Shown piece by piece: positions 1 to 9,547 of a stretch of DNA of 30,422 nt. The position numbers were made by a program, and so were the translations under genes. Location: positions 1 to 30,422 of the forward strand of contig JAIPHI010000004.1 in the NCBI GenBank assembly GCA_021735285.1, given 5' to 3'. Source of the DNA: Fidelibacterota bacterium. Lineage in GTDB: Bacteria; Fidelibacterota; UBA2242; JAFGTP01. Each line of letters opens with the position of its first letter. Positions within the stretch are counted from its first letter, which is position 1. Under the pieces are notes generated by a model, which was given only the letters and a program-made list of their open reading frames with translations, did not search any database and had not been told where the DNA came from.

Positions 1-2601
1 AAGTCTCCCATCATTAGCATCTATCTCTACGGTATCCCCAGGCATAAAATCTCCCTTAATAATTTTTTCTGCCATCGGATTTAGAACATCATTTTGAATA
101 GTTCTTCTGACAGGTCGAGCACCATATACCGGGTCCCAGCTTTCTTTGGCTAATAATTCAAGAGCATCATCTTTTAATTTGGCATTAATTTTTTTCTTAT
201 CAAGACTCTCTGTCAATCGATCAAATTGTAATTTCACAATCTCTTTTATCTGTTCTTGTAGGAGTGGCATGAATACAATTATTTCATCAACACGGTTCAT
301 AAATTCTGGTTTTAGATGTTGTTTCAGTTTTGTAGTTACTGTTTCCTTGATTAAATTATATTTTTCATCGATATTCTCCTCATTCAAATTCTCAGTCTCC
401 GTCATTATTTCCTGAGAGCCAAGATTGGAGGTCATAATAATTATAGTATTCTTAAAATTAGCAACTCTTCCTTTATTATCAGTCAGGCGGCCATCTTCCA
501 TAACCTGTAATAAAATATTGAACACTTCCGGATGAGCTTTCTCTATTTCATCTAATAGAATCACAGAATAAGGATGATTGCGCACTTGCTCTGTCAATTG
601 TCCTCCCTCTTCGTGACCAACATAGCCGGGTGGAGAGCCAATAAGGCGAGAAACAGAGTGCTTTTCCATATATTCTGACATATCGATCCGAACCATAGCC
701 TCTTCATCATTAAATAGAAATTCTGCCAGAGTTTTAGCAAGTTCTGTTTTCCCCACACCAGTAGAACCGGTAAAGATAAAAGAAGCAAGCGGACGATTTT
801 CATCTTGCAAACCGGCGCGGGCTCTTCGCACAGCATCCGATACAGATTTAACAGCATGATCCTGACCAACAACTCGCTCATGGAGTGCTTCTTCCATATT
901 GATCAGTTTCTTTCTTTCACTTTCCATCAATTTTGAAACAGGAATTTTTGTCCATTGGGAGATGATTTCAGCAATATCCTCTTCAGTAACTTCTTCCTTT
1001 ACCAATTTTTTATCTTTTTGAATCTCATCTATTTTATTTTCTTCTTCAGCCAGCTTCTTTTTGGTTTCAACAATTTCTGCATGTTTGAGTTGAGCTGCTT
1101 TCTCCCAGTTTCCTTCCCTTTCTGCTTCTTCTGCTTTCAGTTTCAGATCCTCTAATTTTTCCTTTAATTCTTTGATATTGTTAAGATGCCGGGTTTCATT
1201 TTGCCATCTTTCTCTAAGGACTGCAGCTTTCTCCTTCAATTCCGGCAGTTCTTTTTGAATGTTTTCCCATCTTTCCCGCGATTTTTCATTTTCATCCTTC
1301 TCTTTTTCAAGAGCAGCGCTTTCGATTTCAAGCTGACTAATATTTCTTTCTAATTCATCCAATTCAGCAGGTCGCGAATCAATCTGTAACTTTATTCTAC
1401 TAGCAGCTTCATCGATCAAGTCTATAGCTTTATCCGGAAGAAACCTCTCGGTAATATATCTTTGTGATAATTCCACAGCGGCCACTATTGCAGTATCTTT
1501 GATATGAATACCATGATGGATTTCATACTTATCTTTTATACCTCTTAAGATAGAGATTGAATCCTCAATAGAAGGTTCTTCGATGGGGATCGGTTGAAAT
1601 CTTCTTTCCAGAGCTTTATCCTTTTCTATATGCTTCCGATATTCATCCTTTGTCGTGGCCCCGATACAATGCAATTCACCGCGTGCCAAAGCAGGCTTTA
1701 ACATATTTGAAGCATCAACAGAACCTTCAGCCGCTCCGGCACCTACAACCGTATGTATTTCATCAATAAATAGTATGACCTCTCCTTCAGCCTCATTAAT
1801 TTCTTTTAATACAGACTTCATTCTATCTTCAAATTCACCGCGAAATTTAGCACCGGCCACAAGCGATCCCATATCCAGAGCAAGAATTCTTTTATTCTTA
1901 ACACTTTCCGGTACATCTTCGGCAACAATTCTTAACGCCAGTCCTTCTGCAATTGCAGTTTTTCCCACACCCGGATCACCAATTAAAGCCGGATTATTTT
2001 TTTTCCTTCTGGATAATACTTGTAGAGTTCTACGAATTTCTTCTTCCCTACCAATTACCGGATCGAGCTTACCTTTGCGGGCCAGCTGATTAAGATCCCG
2101 ACAATACCGTTTCAGCGCCTGAAATTTCTTCTCCGGTTCCTGGTCTTTAACTCTACTAGAGCCTCGAATATCCTTCAAAGCAGTTAAAACCGTATCTTTA
2201 TCAACTCCATTATTCTGAAACAATTGCTTGAGCTGACTGCCTGATTTTTCTACCAGTCCCAATAAAATATGCTCAGCACTGATATATTCATCCTGAAAAT
2301 CCTGGGCATAATTTTCTGCTGCCTGGAAAGCATCTTTTGAAGCTTGCGTAAAATAGGGTTCCCCTATATCACCAGTAACCCGGGGTACTTTATCCAAAAG
2401 TTGATCGGTCTGGGTGGAAATTGTTTCTACATTACCACATATCTTTTTTAATACAGAGAGGGCTACATTTTCCTCAACTTCTAATATGCCTTTTAGAAAG
2501 TGAACCGGATCTAGCTTTTGATTATCCCGATTCTTTGCAATATCTATTGCTTTTTTAACTATTTCTTGAACTTTTATAGTAAATTGATCAAAGGATATCA
2601 T
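1..2601 (-). CDS. clpB: ATP-dependent disaggregase ClpB (3' end cut by window edge)
   Basis: I read this frame directly from the sequence: it is open from an ATG at 2601 down to base 1, 867 codons with no stop in the window. ClpB is a hexameric AAA+ chaperone that works with DnaK to pull proteins out of aggregates in the cytosol. The order is a Clp_N repeat domain (about residues 1-150), AAA-1 with Walker A GDPGVGKTA near residue 207 and Walker B LFIDEIH, the long charged M-domain coiled coil (about 395-565), and AAA-2 with Walker A GSTGVGKTE near 615 and LLDEIEKAH. The M domain separates it from ClpA and ClpC. Usual length is 850-870, so only a few residues should be missing. A strong Shine-Dalgarno sequence (AAGGAGAT) lies 7 nt before the ATG. 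It sits 43 nt downstream of tamA on the same strand. Confidence 0.96.
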   Translation of the reverse strand, partial: MISFDQFTIKVQEIVKKAIDIAKNRDNQKLDPVHFLKGILEVEENVALSVLKKICGNVETISTQTDQLLDKVPRVTGDIGEPYFTQASKDAFQAAENYAQDFQDEYISAEHILLGLVEKSGSQLKQLFQNNGVDKDTVLTALKDIRGSSRVKDQEPEKKFQALKRYCRDLNQLARKGKLDPVIGREEEIRRTLQVLSRRKKNNPALIGDPGVGKTAIAEGLALRIVAEDVPESVKNKRILALDMGSLVAGAKFRGEFEDRMKSVLKEINEAEGEVILFIDEIHTVVGAGAAEGSVDASNMLKPALARGELHCIGATTKDEYRKHIEKDKALERRFQPIPIEEPSIEDSISILRGIKDKYEIHHGIHIKDTAIVAAVELSQRYITERFLPDKAIDLIDEAASRIKLQIDSRPAELDELERNISQLEIESAALEKEKDENEKSRERWENIQKELPELKEKAAVLRERWQNETRHLNNIKELKEKLEDLKLKAEEAEREGNWEKAAQLKHAEIVETKKKLAEEENKIDEIQKDKKLVKEEVTEEDIAEIISQWTKIPVSKLMESERKKLINMEEALHERVVGQDHAVKSVSDAVRRARAGLQDENRPLASFIFTGSTGVGKTELAKTLAEFLFNDEEAMVRIDMSEYMEKHSVSRLIGSPPGYVGHEEGGQLTEQVRNHPYSVILLDEIEKAHPEVFNILLQVMEDGRLTDNKGRVANFKNTIIIMTSNLGSQEIMTETENLNEENIDEKYNLIKETVTTKLKQHLKPEFMNRVDEIIVFMPLLQEQIKEIVKLQFDRLTESLDKKKINAKLKDDALELLAKESWDPVYGARPVRRTIQNDVLNPMAEKIIKGDFMPGDTVEIDANDGRL

Positions 2602-2644
2602 AAATTATATCTCCTTTAGTTTTTTAACATTATTTCATTTTTAA

Positions 2645-4474
2645 CTAAAAAGCATAGGGAATTCCAAATTGGATTTCCCATGGCTTTTCTCTTTCTGCGG
2701 CATTTTGCGGATCGATAATTCTAGCAAAATCGATCCTTACCGGACCTAAAGGAGATGCAATAGTTAAACCAACTCCTGCATCGAAACGAATTGACCGGGA
2801 TTCTATCGAACTAATGTCAGAGAACAAGCCACCACTGTCAAGGAATATCTCACCCCCTACCCGCCCTATCAAGGGAAACCTTAATTCTATATTTGACAAT
2901 AGTTTGACATTTTTACCAATAGCTGTGCCCTTCTCTGCCAAAAATTTACGGCTATCCCAGCCTCGCATACTACTGGGGCCACCTAATTTAAACTTCTCAT
3001 ACTTTGGTGTAACATCAGTAGTATTAAAAGGTGCCATATGCCCACCTTTTATACTATAAGCCAGGACCACAGACTTGAAGAGATTTATGTATTGAGTATA
3101 GCTTGTTTCGAATTTATAATAATCCTGAGTACCCCCTAGAATTGTACCGACCATTTTGCCGGTTAATGAATATGTATATCCTCCTTTGGGAAACAGGAAA
3201 TCATCTCTCATATCTCTTCTAAATTGGAGATTAATTGCCCTCTCCGTCTCTTCCTGTAATTGGGATTTGTCAATATCTATTGCCGAGTATTCCGAAAAAA
3301 CTTTTCTGGTTTCCAGTCCGGTCTTAAAATAATAGCGCTTGCTTGGATTAATAATTAAAGCGGTTTCCACACCCCCAATCGATATTCTTTCCTCTTTGCT
3401 ATACCTGACCTGCTCCACAAAAAGTCTTAAAAGGCTAGTTGATCGAAATCCCAGTAACCAGGGTATTTTATAGGAAATATCAGCTTCAAGGTTAGGTTGT
3501 AGTGTATTTAAATTCAAAGCAGGGCTCATGTCTGCACTCAAAATATGGCCTTTATCCAATAAATTTCGATTTAACCACTCACCTTCCAGGCTCATAGCAG
3601 TATAAGGTTCACCAGTATTTGTAATATCACTCTTCTGACCAAAACCAAAATTCATTTCCAGATGATGCATTTCTCTTTCATACACATAGACTTCCAGATC
3701 CAGAAGTCCTTCTGAAGTATCAATATTAGTTGTATTTATATTTACATTTGAGAAATACCCTGTGTCAAATAAATGTTTTCTGGATTTATCAATTAAGTTT
3801 CTGGAATAGATTTCCCCTTTATTAAGAAGAATTTCACGAGCAATTAAATTCCGGTCCACAATTTCATTATTTTTAATAGATATATCTCTTATCCTCATTA
3901 TGGGAAATTCATTTATATCTAAAAATAAGTGAATCCCATTATTGACATAGACAGAATCTATAATTTTGACAATTGGTTTACCATTATCAGCATAATTTTC
4001 TTTTAATTTTTGAATTCGATCTTGCACCAGAAAGGGATTATAAGGTTGTTCGACTTGCAAGTCTAATATTTCATCTACTTCCTGCTTAGTAAATAATTGT
4101 TGGCCGGAAAATTGGACTTCCCTTAAAAAGTACTGCTCTCCTTCACTGATATCAAATGTAATATCTACAAGATTATTATCCAATATCTCATAGGAATATT
4201 GCACCCGGCACGCCAGATAGCCATTTCTCATGTAAAAATTTCTGATCGCAACTTTATCAAGTTTAATCAGTCTTTCTGTGAAATTAGTAGATCCCAATAG
4301 GCCCCGTTGCTTTAATTTCAGTTCACGTAGAATTCTATGATCCGGAAAGACCTCATTGTTTTTAATTATAATATCATTAACCTTATATTGAGTAAATCCA
4401 GCATCTATCTGAGCTGGTAATAAGCCTGGTAATAAGATAGAAATTGTGAGAAGTATATATATCTTTTTATTCAT
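2645..4474 (-). CDS. tamA: Omp85-family outer membrane protein, TamA-like
   Basis: A 609-aa outer-membrane assembly factor. Residues 1-21 form a signal peptide (Lys-rich start, hydrophobic core, cleavage near PAQ). About three POTRA-like modules follow (roughly 28-115, 115-193, 194-270) with typical phrases such as FLREVQFSGQQLF and DTGYFSNVNI. The C-terminal half is a 16-strand-type Omp85 barrel; the conserved loop-6 motif appears as SSMRGWD in a GGPSSMRGW context, and the protein ends in an aromatic residue (PYAF). Three rather than five POTRAs, and direct linkage to tamB, favour TamA over BamA. The start lies only 2 nt past the tamB stop and has no clear ribosome site, so it is probably translated by coupling. 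In Proteobacteria tamA usually precedes tamB; here the order is reversed. Confidence 0.85.
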   Translation of the reverse strand: MNKKIYILLTISILLPGLLPAQIDAGFTQYKVNDIIIKNNEVFPDHRILRELKLKQRGLLGSTNFTERLIKLDKVAIRNFYMRNGYLACRVQYSYEILDNNLVDITFDISEGEQYFLREVQFSGQQLFTKQEVDEILDLQVEQPYNPFLVQDRIQKLKENYADNGKPIVKIIDSVYVNNGIHLFLDINEFPIMRIRDISIKNNEIVDRNLIAREILLNKGEIYSRNLIDKSRKHLFDTGYFSNVNINTTNIDTSEGLLDLEVYVYEREMHHLEMNFGFGQKSDITNTGEPYTAMSLEGEWLNRNLLDKGHILSADMSPALNLNTLQPNLEADISYKIPWLLGFRSTSLLRLFVEQVRYSKEERISIGGVETALIINPSKRYYFKTGLETRKVFSEYSAIDIDKSQLQEETERAINLQFRRDMRDDFLFPKGGYTYSLTGKMVGTILGGTQDYYKFETSYTQYINLFKSVVLAYSIKGGHMAPFNTTDVTPKYEKFKLGGPSSMRGWDSRKFLAEKGTAIGKNVKLLSNIELRFPLIGRVGGEIFLDSGGLFSDISSIESRSIRFDAGVGLTIASPLGPVRIDFARIIDPQNAAEREKPWEIQFGIPYAF

Positions 4475-4476
4475 AA

Positions 4477-7400
4477 TTAATAATTATATCGGATTTTATA
4501 ATTAATACCGAAAAGCCCATCTTGATCCACATTACCTTCGATAGAATGATTCTTATCAAAGCGATATTCCACTTCAACCCGCTGAGTGGGGATACTATAC
4601 ACAGAACCATGTTCATAGGTTACAAAAATATTTGGTGTGATCCTTTGTCCCAAGGTTACCTTCCAGTTATCTAAATTTCTATTTTGCAATAAATTGTCAT
4701 TAGTTCGAAAACTAATTCTATCAATGCCACTAAGTTGAGAAAAACGTCTTTCGAGTTGTCTTTCGAAATATTGCCCAAAGACATTGAGAGCACTGCCCGG
4801 AATGGATGAAGCCTGTCCATTCTTTTGTCGTTCTGAACCCTGAATAAGACTGAGAATATCATTTTGCGAATAATTTTCTGAACCAAAGTGGAGATCCGGT
4901 TTTTCCAGGTCTCCTGATAAATACACATCAACAATATCTTCATCATCACTAACTTCCTGGGAAGTTCCAGTACCAAACGAAGTCAGATTTAATTCGGAAT
5001 GGATATCCAAACGAGGATTCATTTTAACCGGGTCAAAATAAATATTACCACTTAAATTTGTAAACTCCCAGCCGAAATAATAAAATGAGCCTTCCAAAAT
5101 AGTTAAGTCTCCGGAAAATCTCCAGGGCTGATCACCTTCCCGGATAACCCATAAATCTCCAGAAAGTTCACAATCCATTTGATCATTACTAATGTAAAAA
5201 TTACCGGGAATAATTGTATGAATATTAAATCTGGTATATGGTCCTCTTGTATTATGAGTGATATTCTGTTCACTTTTATTAAAAGATTTCCGCATGAACA
5301 TTTTAGAAACTTCAATTTCTCCTGACATATCAACAGTGTCCTGACCTTTTATCCGAACATCACCATTTACATACCCCTCCATTTCTGCCAATAATGTTCG
5401 AAAATATAAATCCTGGCCTTTAAGATTTATATCATATTGCGGTCTGATAAAGCTGGCAAGGTTAATATTACCAATTACTACTAAATTTTTTTCATTATTT
5501 TTTTTCTCAGTCTGGACAAAAATATAATTCATAAGTTGCCTGATTCTACTTTTAGCTCGAGAGACTTCAGGGGCTTCACTTTTAACCATTTTAGCATTAA
5601 ATCTATCTATATGAAGAATATTGTCCCGCATAGTGCCCTGAGCATCAATATTTGTAATAGAATTCTCAAGAGGTGTCAGATTGATTTTAGCATTGTCAGC
5701 AACAAAATATCCATCTTTAACTGGATTGTCTTTTGTTCCTGAGATATCTAGCGAAATAAAAAAATCACCGGGTATTTTTTCAACATTATTATTAGGGGGA
5801 GCTGAAATAAAGGGTAATGTTCTGGTCATTGCTGAAAATTCCAGATCCATTTCTATATCAGGAAGCATTGTAAACTGACTATTATAGAAATCTATTCTAA
5901 GCGGAATAAAACCTCTGCCATTATATTGTCCATTCCCTTCATCCAGGTTAAACTCTTCCAGGACCAGGCTATCATTTTTGTAAGATGCTCTGGCTCTCAA
6001 ATATTCCCCTGTAATTCGATTAAATCTAGGCTTCTCAATTTTGAAAATTGTATTTACAATAGGAGTTTCCAGTGTATTATTCAGAGCTATATTCCCTGTA
6101 ATATCACCTTCCAAATCATGTTGTTTGAGTACATATCTATTTATATATTCAGCCGGAAAATTGTCAAAATTAACATTAAGATTAAGATTTTTATCGCCAG
6201 TAATAAATTTTTGATCAGCATCAAAAGGAAAATTGCATAAGATTTCTCCGCTCATCTGTAGCGAGGAGTTCTCCTCAATAAAAAAATTGGCTTTTTCAAT
6301 TTTTGTGGTATCCTTACTTATTGAAGTTACAACGTCTGCAAGTGGAAAATTCATATCCTTATAAATAAGATTTTTCGTAGTCAGATCTATATCAATTTCA
6401 GGATTTTTAATTCTTTGATATTTGACGGTTCCATTAATTTCTCCTGATTCTGGCAATTTATTATTCAGATTATGGAGAGGCGCTAAAGAAATATTCTCAA
6501 AAGAAAGAAGCAAATCCCGCGGCTTGCCTTTTACAAATTTACCACTAAAAGCAAAATTATCTTCTCCAAAAATAAAATTTGTCGGTGAGATTACAATAGT
6601 ATCTTTGCTCTTTACAACATGAAAGGGCGTTTTGTTGTATATTTCTGTATTTTTCGTTTTTAGATTTATATTTTCAACCTTCAAATCCGAAAGATTATGT
6701 AAGGTCCCCTGACCCCTGGCTACAAAGTCCTGTCCTTCGACTTGAACAGTGCGTATATAAGCGGTATCTTTCGAAAGTTCGACTTGACTTTCAAACTGAT
6801 CGATTTCCGCATTAAAGCCTTTGACTTTACTATTATCTCCGGTTATATATATTTGGCCTCGATTGGATTTTGTGATTTCTTTAAGCCATAAATCAATGCT
6901 AACCCGATTTACAAATATATTTTTAGTAACAAGCTGATTGCCCACAAACTGACAATACAAATTAGGCGAACCAAGATTCCCTTCGATTTTAAATTCGCCT
7001 CTTAATTCTCCGGACAATGAATCAATTTTTGTAAAAGGTGAAAAAAACTCTAGGTTTGATGAATATAATGAGCCCCTCATGTCCATAGTCTTATTAGGAA
7101 TATTATAACTCCCCGCAACTTCTATTTCACTTTTATCAATAACCAAAGAGATAGTATCAGTAATTTGAAATTCATCATTGACTAAATCCATACTACCAGT
7201 TATTCTATCAAAATCCAGCTTTTGAATGGAGCCTTCTCTAAGATCAACCCTAATTCCAATTCCCTTTCCAGCTTCTTTTTGGGATAATTTTACTATACCT
7301 GATAATGATGTAGGATTACCAATAAATTGCCATTTTTTCAAATTCAGATTTTGAATTTGCAGCTCTCCAGTAAATCCTTTCCCAATTCCGCCCTGAATAT

Positions 7401-8328
7401 TACCTGTAAATTCTTCCTCACCGGTTGCAAATCTCATGTCCGGAACTGCAATATTATTTTCCACCATCTCAATTTTTGCGTTCCCTTCTTTTAATTCCCG
7501 GTTCCTTATCTCTCCTGAGAAATTTAATTCAGCATTAATTGAATCACCTCTAATTCTCGTCAGAGCTGTCACATTTAAATAATCATCTTTATCAAATAAT
7601 TTGCTAAATTCGGGTATTCTCTCTTGAGGTACAATATTTTTATTCTCCAGTTTAAATGTACCTCTCTCCCGGTTAAAGTTATAATATCCATTGAGATCAA
7701 TAGTAGTAGCTCTATTAGATACCCGGGTATGATTAATTTTCATTGTGTCATTTCGAACCCGAAGCTCCAGAGATGAGATATCAAATGTCTCATCAATATC
7801 TTTGATATTTACATTGGCAGTATCAATTTTCAAGGAACTTTCTTCTGATGATAGATACGCTTCACCGTAAATAAAATTGGATGCTATGTTTCTTACTCTA
7901 CTTTTATATTGTAAATCACTGATATATATTTCAGGTAACTTTAAGTAGAAGGTTGAAGGTCCAGTGCTTTTTTTGAATTTCGGTATAGAATCTACCCGAA
8001 CCCGATTTACATAGATACTATTAATTTCAGGAGAATCTGAAAATATAGAAAAGAGGTTATAACCAACTTCCACCTCTTTAATTCGAACATAACTTATATT
8101 CTTATCATTCTTTAAATGAAGGTCTGTAAATCTAATATTATTAACCAGACTACCGTGAACAGACTCAATATCTAAAAGTAATCCGGTTTTTTCCTCAACT
8201 TTTTTAGCTAAGTAATCTTTTAATCTCTGTTTACTGTAGGGGCTATGAATAAATACAAAAGTAAAAATTGAGAGAAAAATAAAAAGATAGAATAATATAT
8301 AAAGTACTATTTTAAAAAATTTTTTCAT
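4477..8328 (-). CDS. tamB: Translocation and assembly module protein TamB (DUF490)
   Basis: A 1283-aa envelope-spanning protein. One N-terminal membrane anchor (about residues 5-28) is followed by more than 1000 residues of repetitive, polar, beta-rich sequence, typical of the AsmA/TamB bridge-like groove proteins that carry lipid or help insert outer-membrane proteins. The C-terminal TamB domain (about 930-1283) is recognisable from GDLTILEGSFYYFG, a predicted strand series and VYLSGDLEKPDLHF. The extreme C-terminus (YKIRYNY) would dock onto the TamA barrel. It is immediately upstream of tamA on the same strand. Only a weak ribosome site (TTGAG) precedes the ATG. The preceding 125 nt contain overlapping palindromes. 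Confidence 0.9.
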   Translation of the reverse strand: MKKFFKIVLYILFYLFIFLSIFTFVFIHSPYSKQRLKDYLAKKVEEKTGLLLDIESVHGSLVNNIRFTDLHLKNDKNISYVRIKEVEVGYNLFSIFSDSPEINSIYVNRVRVDSIPKFKKSTGPSTFYLKLPEIYISDLQYKSRVRNIASNFIYGEAYLSSEESSLKIDTANVNIKDIDETFDISSLELRVRNDTMKINHTRVSNRATTIDLNGYYNFNRERGTFKLENKNIVPQERIPEFSKLFDKDDYLNVTALTRIRGDSINAELNFSGEIRNRELKEGNAKIEMVENNIAVPDMRFATGEEEFTGNIQGGIGKGFTGELQIQNLNLKKWQFIGNPTSLSGIVKLSQKEAGKGIGIRVDLREGSIQKLDFDRITGSMDLVNDEFQITDTISLVIDKSEIEVAGSYNIPNKTMDMRGSLYSSNLEFFSPFTKIDSLSGELRGEFKIEGNLGSPNLYCQFVGNQLVTKNIFVNRVSIDLWLKEITKSNRGQIYITGDNSKVKGFNAEIDQFESQVELSKDTAYIRTVQVEGQDFVARGQGTLHNLSDLKVENINLKTKNTEIYNKTPFHVVKSKDTIVISPTNFIFGEDNFAFSGKFVKGKPRDLLLSFENISLAPLHNLNNKLPESGEINGTVKYQRIKNPEIDIDLTTKNLIYKDMNFPLADVVTSISKDTTKIEKANFFIEENSSLQMSGEILCNFPFDADQKFITGDKNLNLNVNFDNFPAEYINRYVLKQHDLEGDITGNIALNNTLETPIVNTIFKIEKPRFNRITGEYLRARASYKNDSLVLEEFNLDEGNGQYNGRGFIPLRIDFYNSQFTMLPDIEMDLEFSAMTRTLPFISAPPNNNVEKIPGDFFISLDISGTKDNPVKDGYFVADNAKINLTPLENSITNIDAQGTMRDNILHIDRFNAKMVKSEAPEVSRAKSRIRQLMNYIFVQTEKKNNEKNLVVIGNINLASFIRPQYDINLKGQDLYFRTLLAEMEGYVNGDVRIKGQDTVDMSGEIEVSKMFMRKSFNKSEQNITHNTRGPYTRFNIHTIIPGNFYISNDQMDCELSGDLWVIREGDQPWRFSGDLTILEGSFYYFGWEFTNLSGNIYFDPVKMNPRLDIHSELNLTSFGTGTSQEVSDDEDIVDVYLSGDLEKPDLHFGSENYSQNDILSLIQGSERQKNGQASSIPGSALNVFGQYFERQLERRFSQLSGIDRISFRTNDNLLQNRNLDNWKVTLGQRITPNIFVTYEHGSVYSIPTQRVEVEYRFDKNHSIEGNVDQDGLFGINYKIRYNY

Positions 8329-8382
8329 GACTCAAAATTAGCAAGTTATGCGGTATTTTCAAAATTATCAAAAATTCTATAG

Positions 8383-8428
8383 TCAGCACTACTCTTCTAT
8401 TATGTGCTAATAATAATTAGCATGCTAA
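8383..8428. promoter_or_regulatory. Overlapping palindromes upstream of tamB
   Basis: The gap between the rnhB-yraN stop and the tamB start holds a cluster of related half-sites. TCAGCAC (8383-8389) faces GTGCTAA (8404-8410) with one mismatch. TGCTAAT (8405-8411) and ATTAGCA (8416-8422) form a perfect 7-bp hairpin with a 4-nt loop. TTAGCATGCTAA (8417-8428) is a 12-bp perfect palindrome. There is no U-run for an intrinsic terminator, so an operator for tamB-tamA-clpB is a possible reading, but it is only inferred. Confidence 0.3.
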
Positions 8429-8453
8429 AGTACAACACCTATGATCTATCATA

Positions 8454-9443
8454 TTATAGTATAAAAGCATTTTTTAAATGTTTGATATTGGAATATTTAT
8501 ATCGAAGATTAACCACAATCACATCGAATCGGCAATCATGTTCAGGGTAGGGATTTTCTGATAGATAGGCAGTAGCAATCTTTCCCAGCTGTTTCATTTT
8601 GTTATCATTCACTCCAGTATCTTGGGGATCATATTTTTTATTTCTTCTGGTTTTAACTTCTACAAAGCAAAGCAAATCATCTTTTTCTACAATTATATCG
8701 AGCTCCCCAAATACTCCACAATGATAATTTCTTTCTATAATCTTAAAACCCTTCTTATATAAATGCAGAGCAGCCAGATGTTCCCCATATTGTCCTATTA
8801 ATCGATTATTACTGGTTTTAAATAATTTTTTATAGAACTCTTTGACACCTTTGAAGCTGTTCCTATGGATAGGTGTGGGGTAGTTTTTTTTGATGGCTTC
8901 TCGATGAGCCTGCGTTCCATAGCCCTTATGGTCTTTAAATCCATAGTCTGGAAAAATTGATTCATAATTAACCATTAATCTATCTCGATATACCTTGGCG
9001 ATAATTGAAGCAGCCCCAATCGAATAGCATTTTTGATCACCCTGGGGAATACCTTTATTTAAATAGACTTTATCCGGCAAGCCCCGTCCATCAATGAGTA
9101 AAAACTCAGGTTCCGGTTGCAATTGAGCTACTGCTTTTCGCATAGCCCGATATGTAGCCTGAAGAATATTAATCTCATCAATTTGCCGGGAATCCACAAC
9201 TCCAATACCAATTGTAAGAGCCTTATCCTTTATGATTGTATATAATGCCTCTCTTTTGGGAGGGGATAATTTTTTTGAATCTGTAATATCTGAGATCACT
9301 TCACAATCAGGCTCAAAAATTACAGCAGCAGCAACCACAGGCCCGGCTAAAGGGCCTCTGCCAGCTTCATCAATTCCCGCGACTTTTATTTTGTTCTGTT
9401 TCCACAGAATCTTTTCATAGTATAGCCTGTCTCTTGTATCCAT
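8454..9443 (-). CDS. rnhB: Fusion of ribonuclease HII and YraN-family (UPF0102) nuclease
   Basis: A 329-aa two-domain protein. Residues 1-205 are RNase HII, which nicks DNA 5' of single ribonucleotides and degrades RNA-DNA hybrids. The motif DEAGRG gives D25 and E26; further catalytic acids are D118 (LLIDGRG) and D154 (AKVYRDRLM). Residues 214-329 match the YraN/UPF0102 fold: a GxxGE helix (GQYGEHLA), then GELD (E247, D249) and VEVK (E262, K264), the PD-(D/E)XK nuclease pattern, and DCRFDVI. The two genes are often neighbours in bacteria; here one uninterrupted frame joins them with only about 8 residues between domains. The ATG has a modest ribosome site (AAGG about 10 nt upstream). The YraN half has no firmly established function; a DNA processing or repair role is inferred. 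Confidence 0.93.
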   Translation of the reverse strand: MDTRDRLYYEKILWKQNKIKVAGIDEAGRGPLAGPVVAAAVIFEPDCEVISDITDSKKLSPPKREALYTIIKDKALTIGIGVVDSRQIDEINILQATYRAMRKAVAQLQPEPEFLLIDGRGLPDKVYLNKGIPQGDQKCYSIGAASIIAKVYRDRLMVNYESIFPDYGFKDHKGYGTQAHREAIKKNYPTPIHRNSFKGVKEFYKKLFKTSNNRLIGQYGEHLAALHLYKKGFKIIERNYHCGVFGELDIIVEKDDLLCFVEVKTRRNKKYDPQDTGVNDNKMKQLGKIATAYLSENPYPEHDCRFDVIVVNLRYKYSNIKHLKNAFIL

Positions 9444-9492
9444 CCCAATCTACCTTATACCTAATAATTTACAACCGCATCTAAGCAACCAT

Positions 9493-9513
9493 ATGACTAT
9501 TTTTTACAGTCAT
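9493..9513. promoter_or_regulatory. Small inverted repeat in the rnhB leader
   Basis: ATGACT (9493-9498) and AGTCAT (9508-9513) form a perfect 6-bp inverted repeat with a 9-nt A/T-rich loop, 50 nt upstream of the rnhB-yraN start. It could be an operator or a transcript hairpin. Nothing else supports a function. Confidence 0.2.
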
Positions 9514-9547
9514 TAAACATCGAATTATATTTTAATTTATTTTAATC

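Noticed and set aside
1655..2089. 144-codon frame opposite clpB
   Set aside because: Antisense shadow of the AAA-1 coding sequence; low-complexity Ser/Pro-rich translation with no ribosome site.
8383..8410. CIRCE (HrcA) operator
   Set aside because: The half-sites resemble TTAGCAC / GTGCTAA, but the spacer is 14 nt rather than 9, the flanking TC/GA bases are absent and one arm has a mismatch. The adjacent gene is tamB, not a chaperone.
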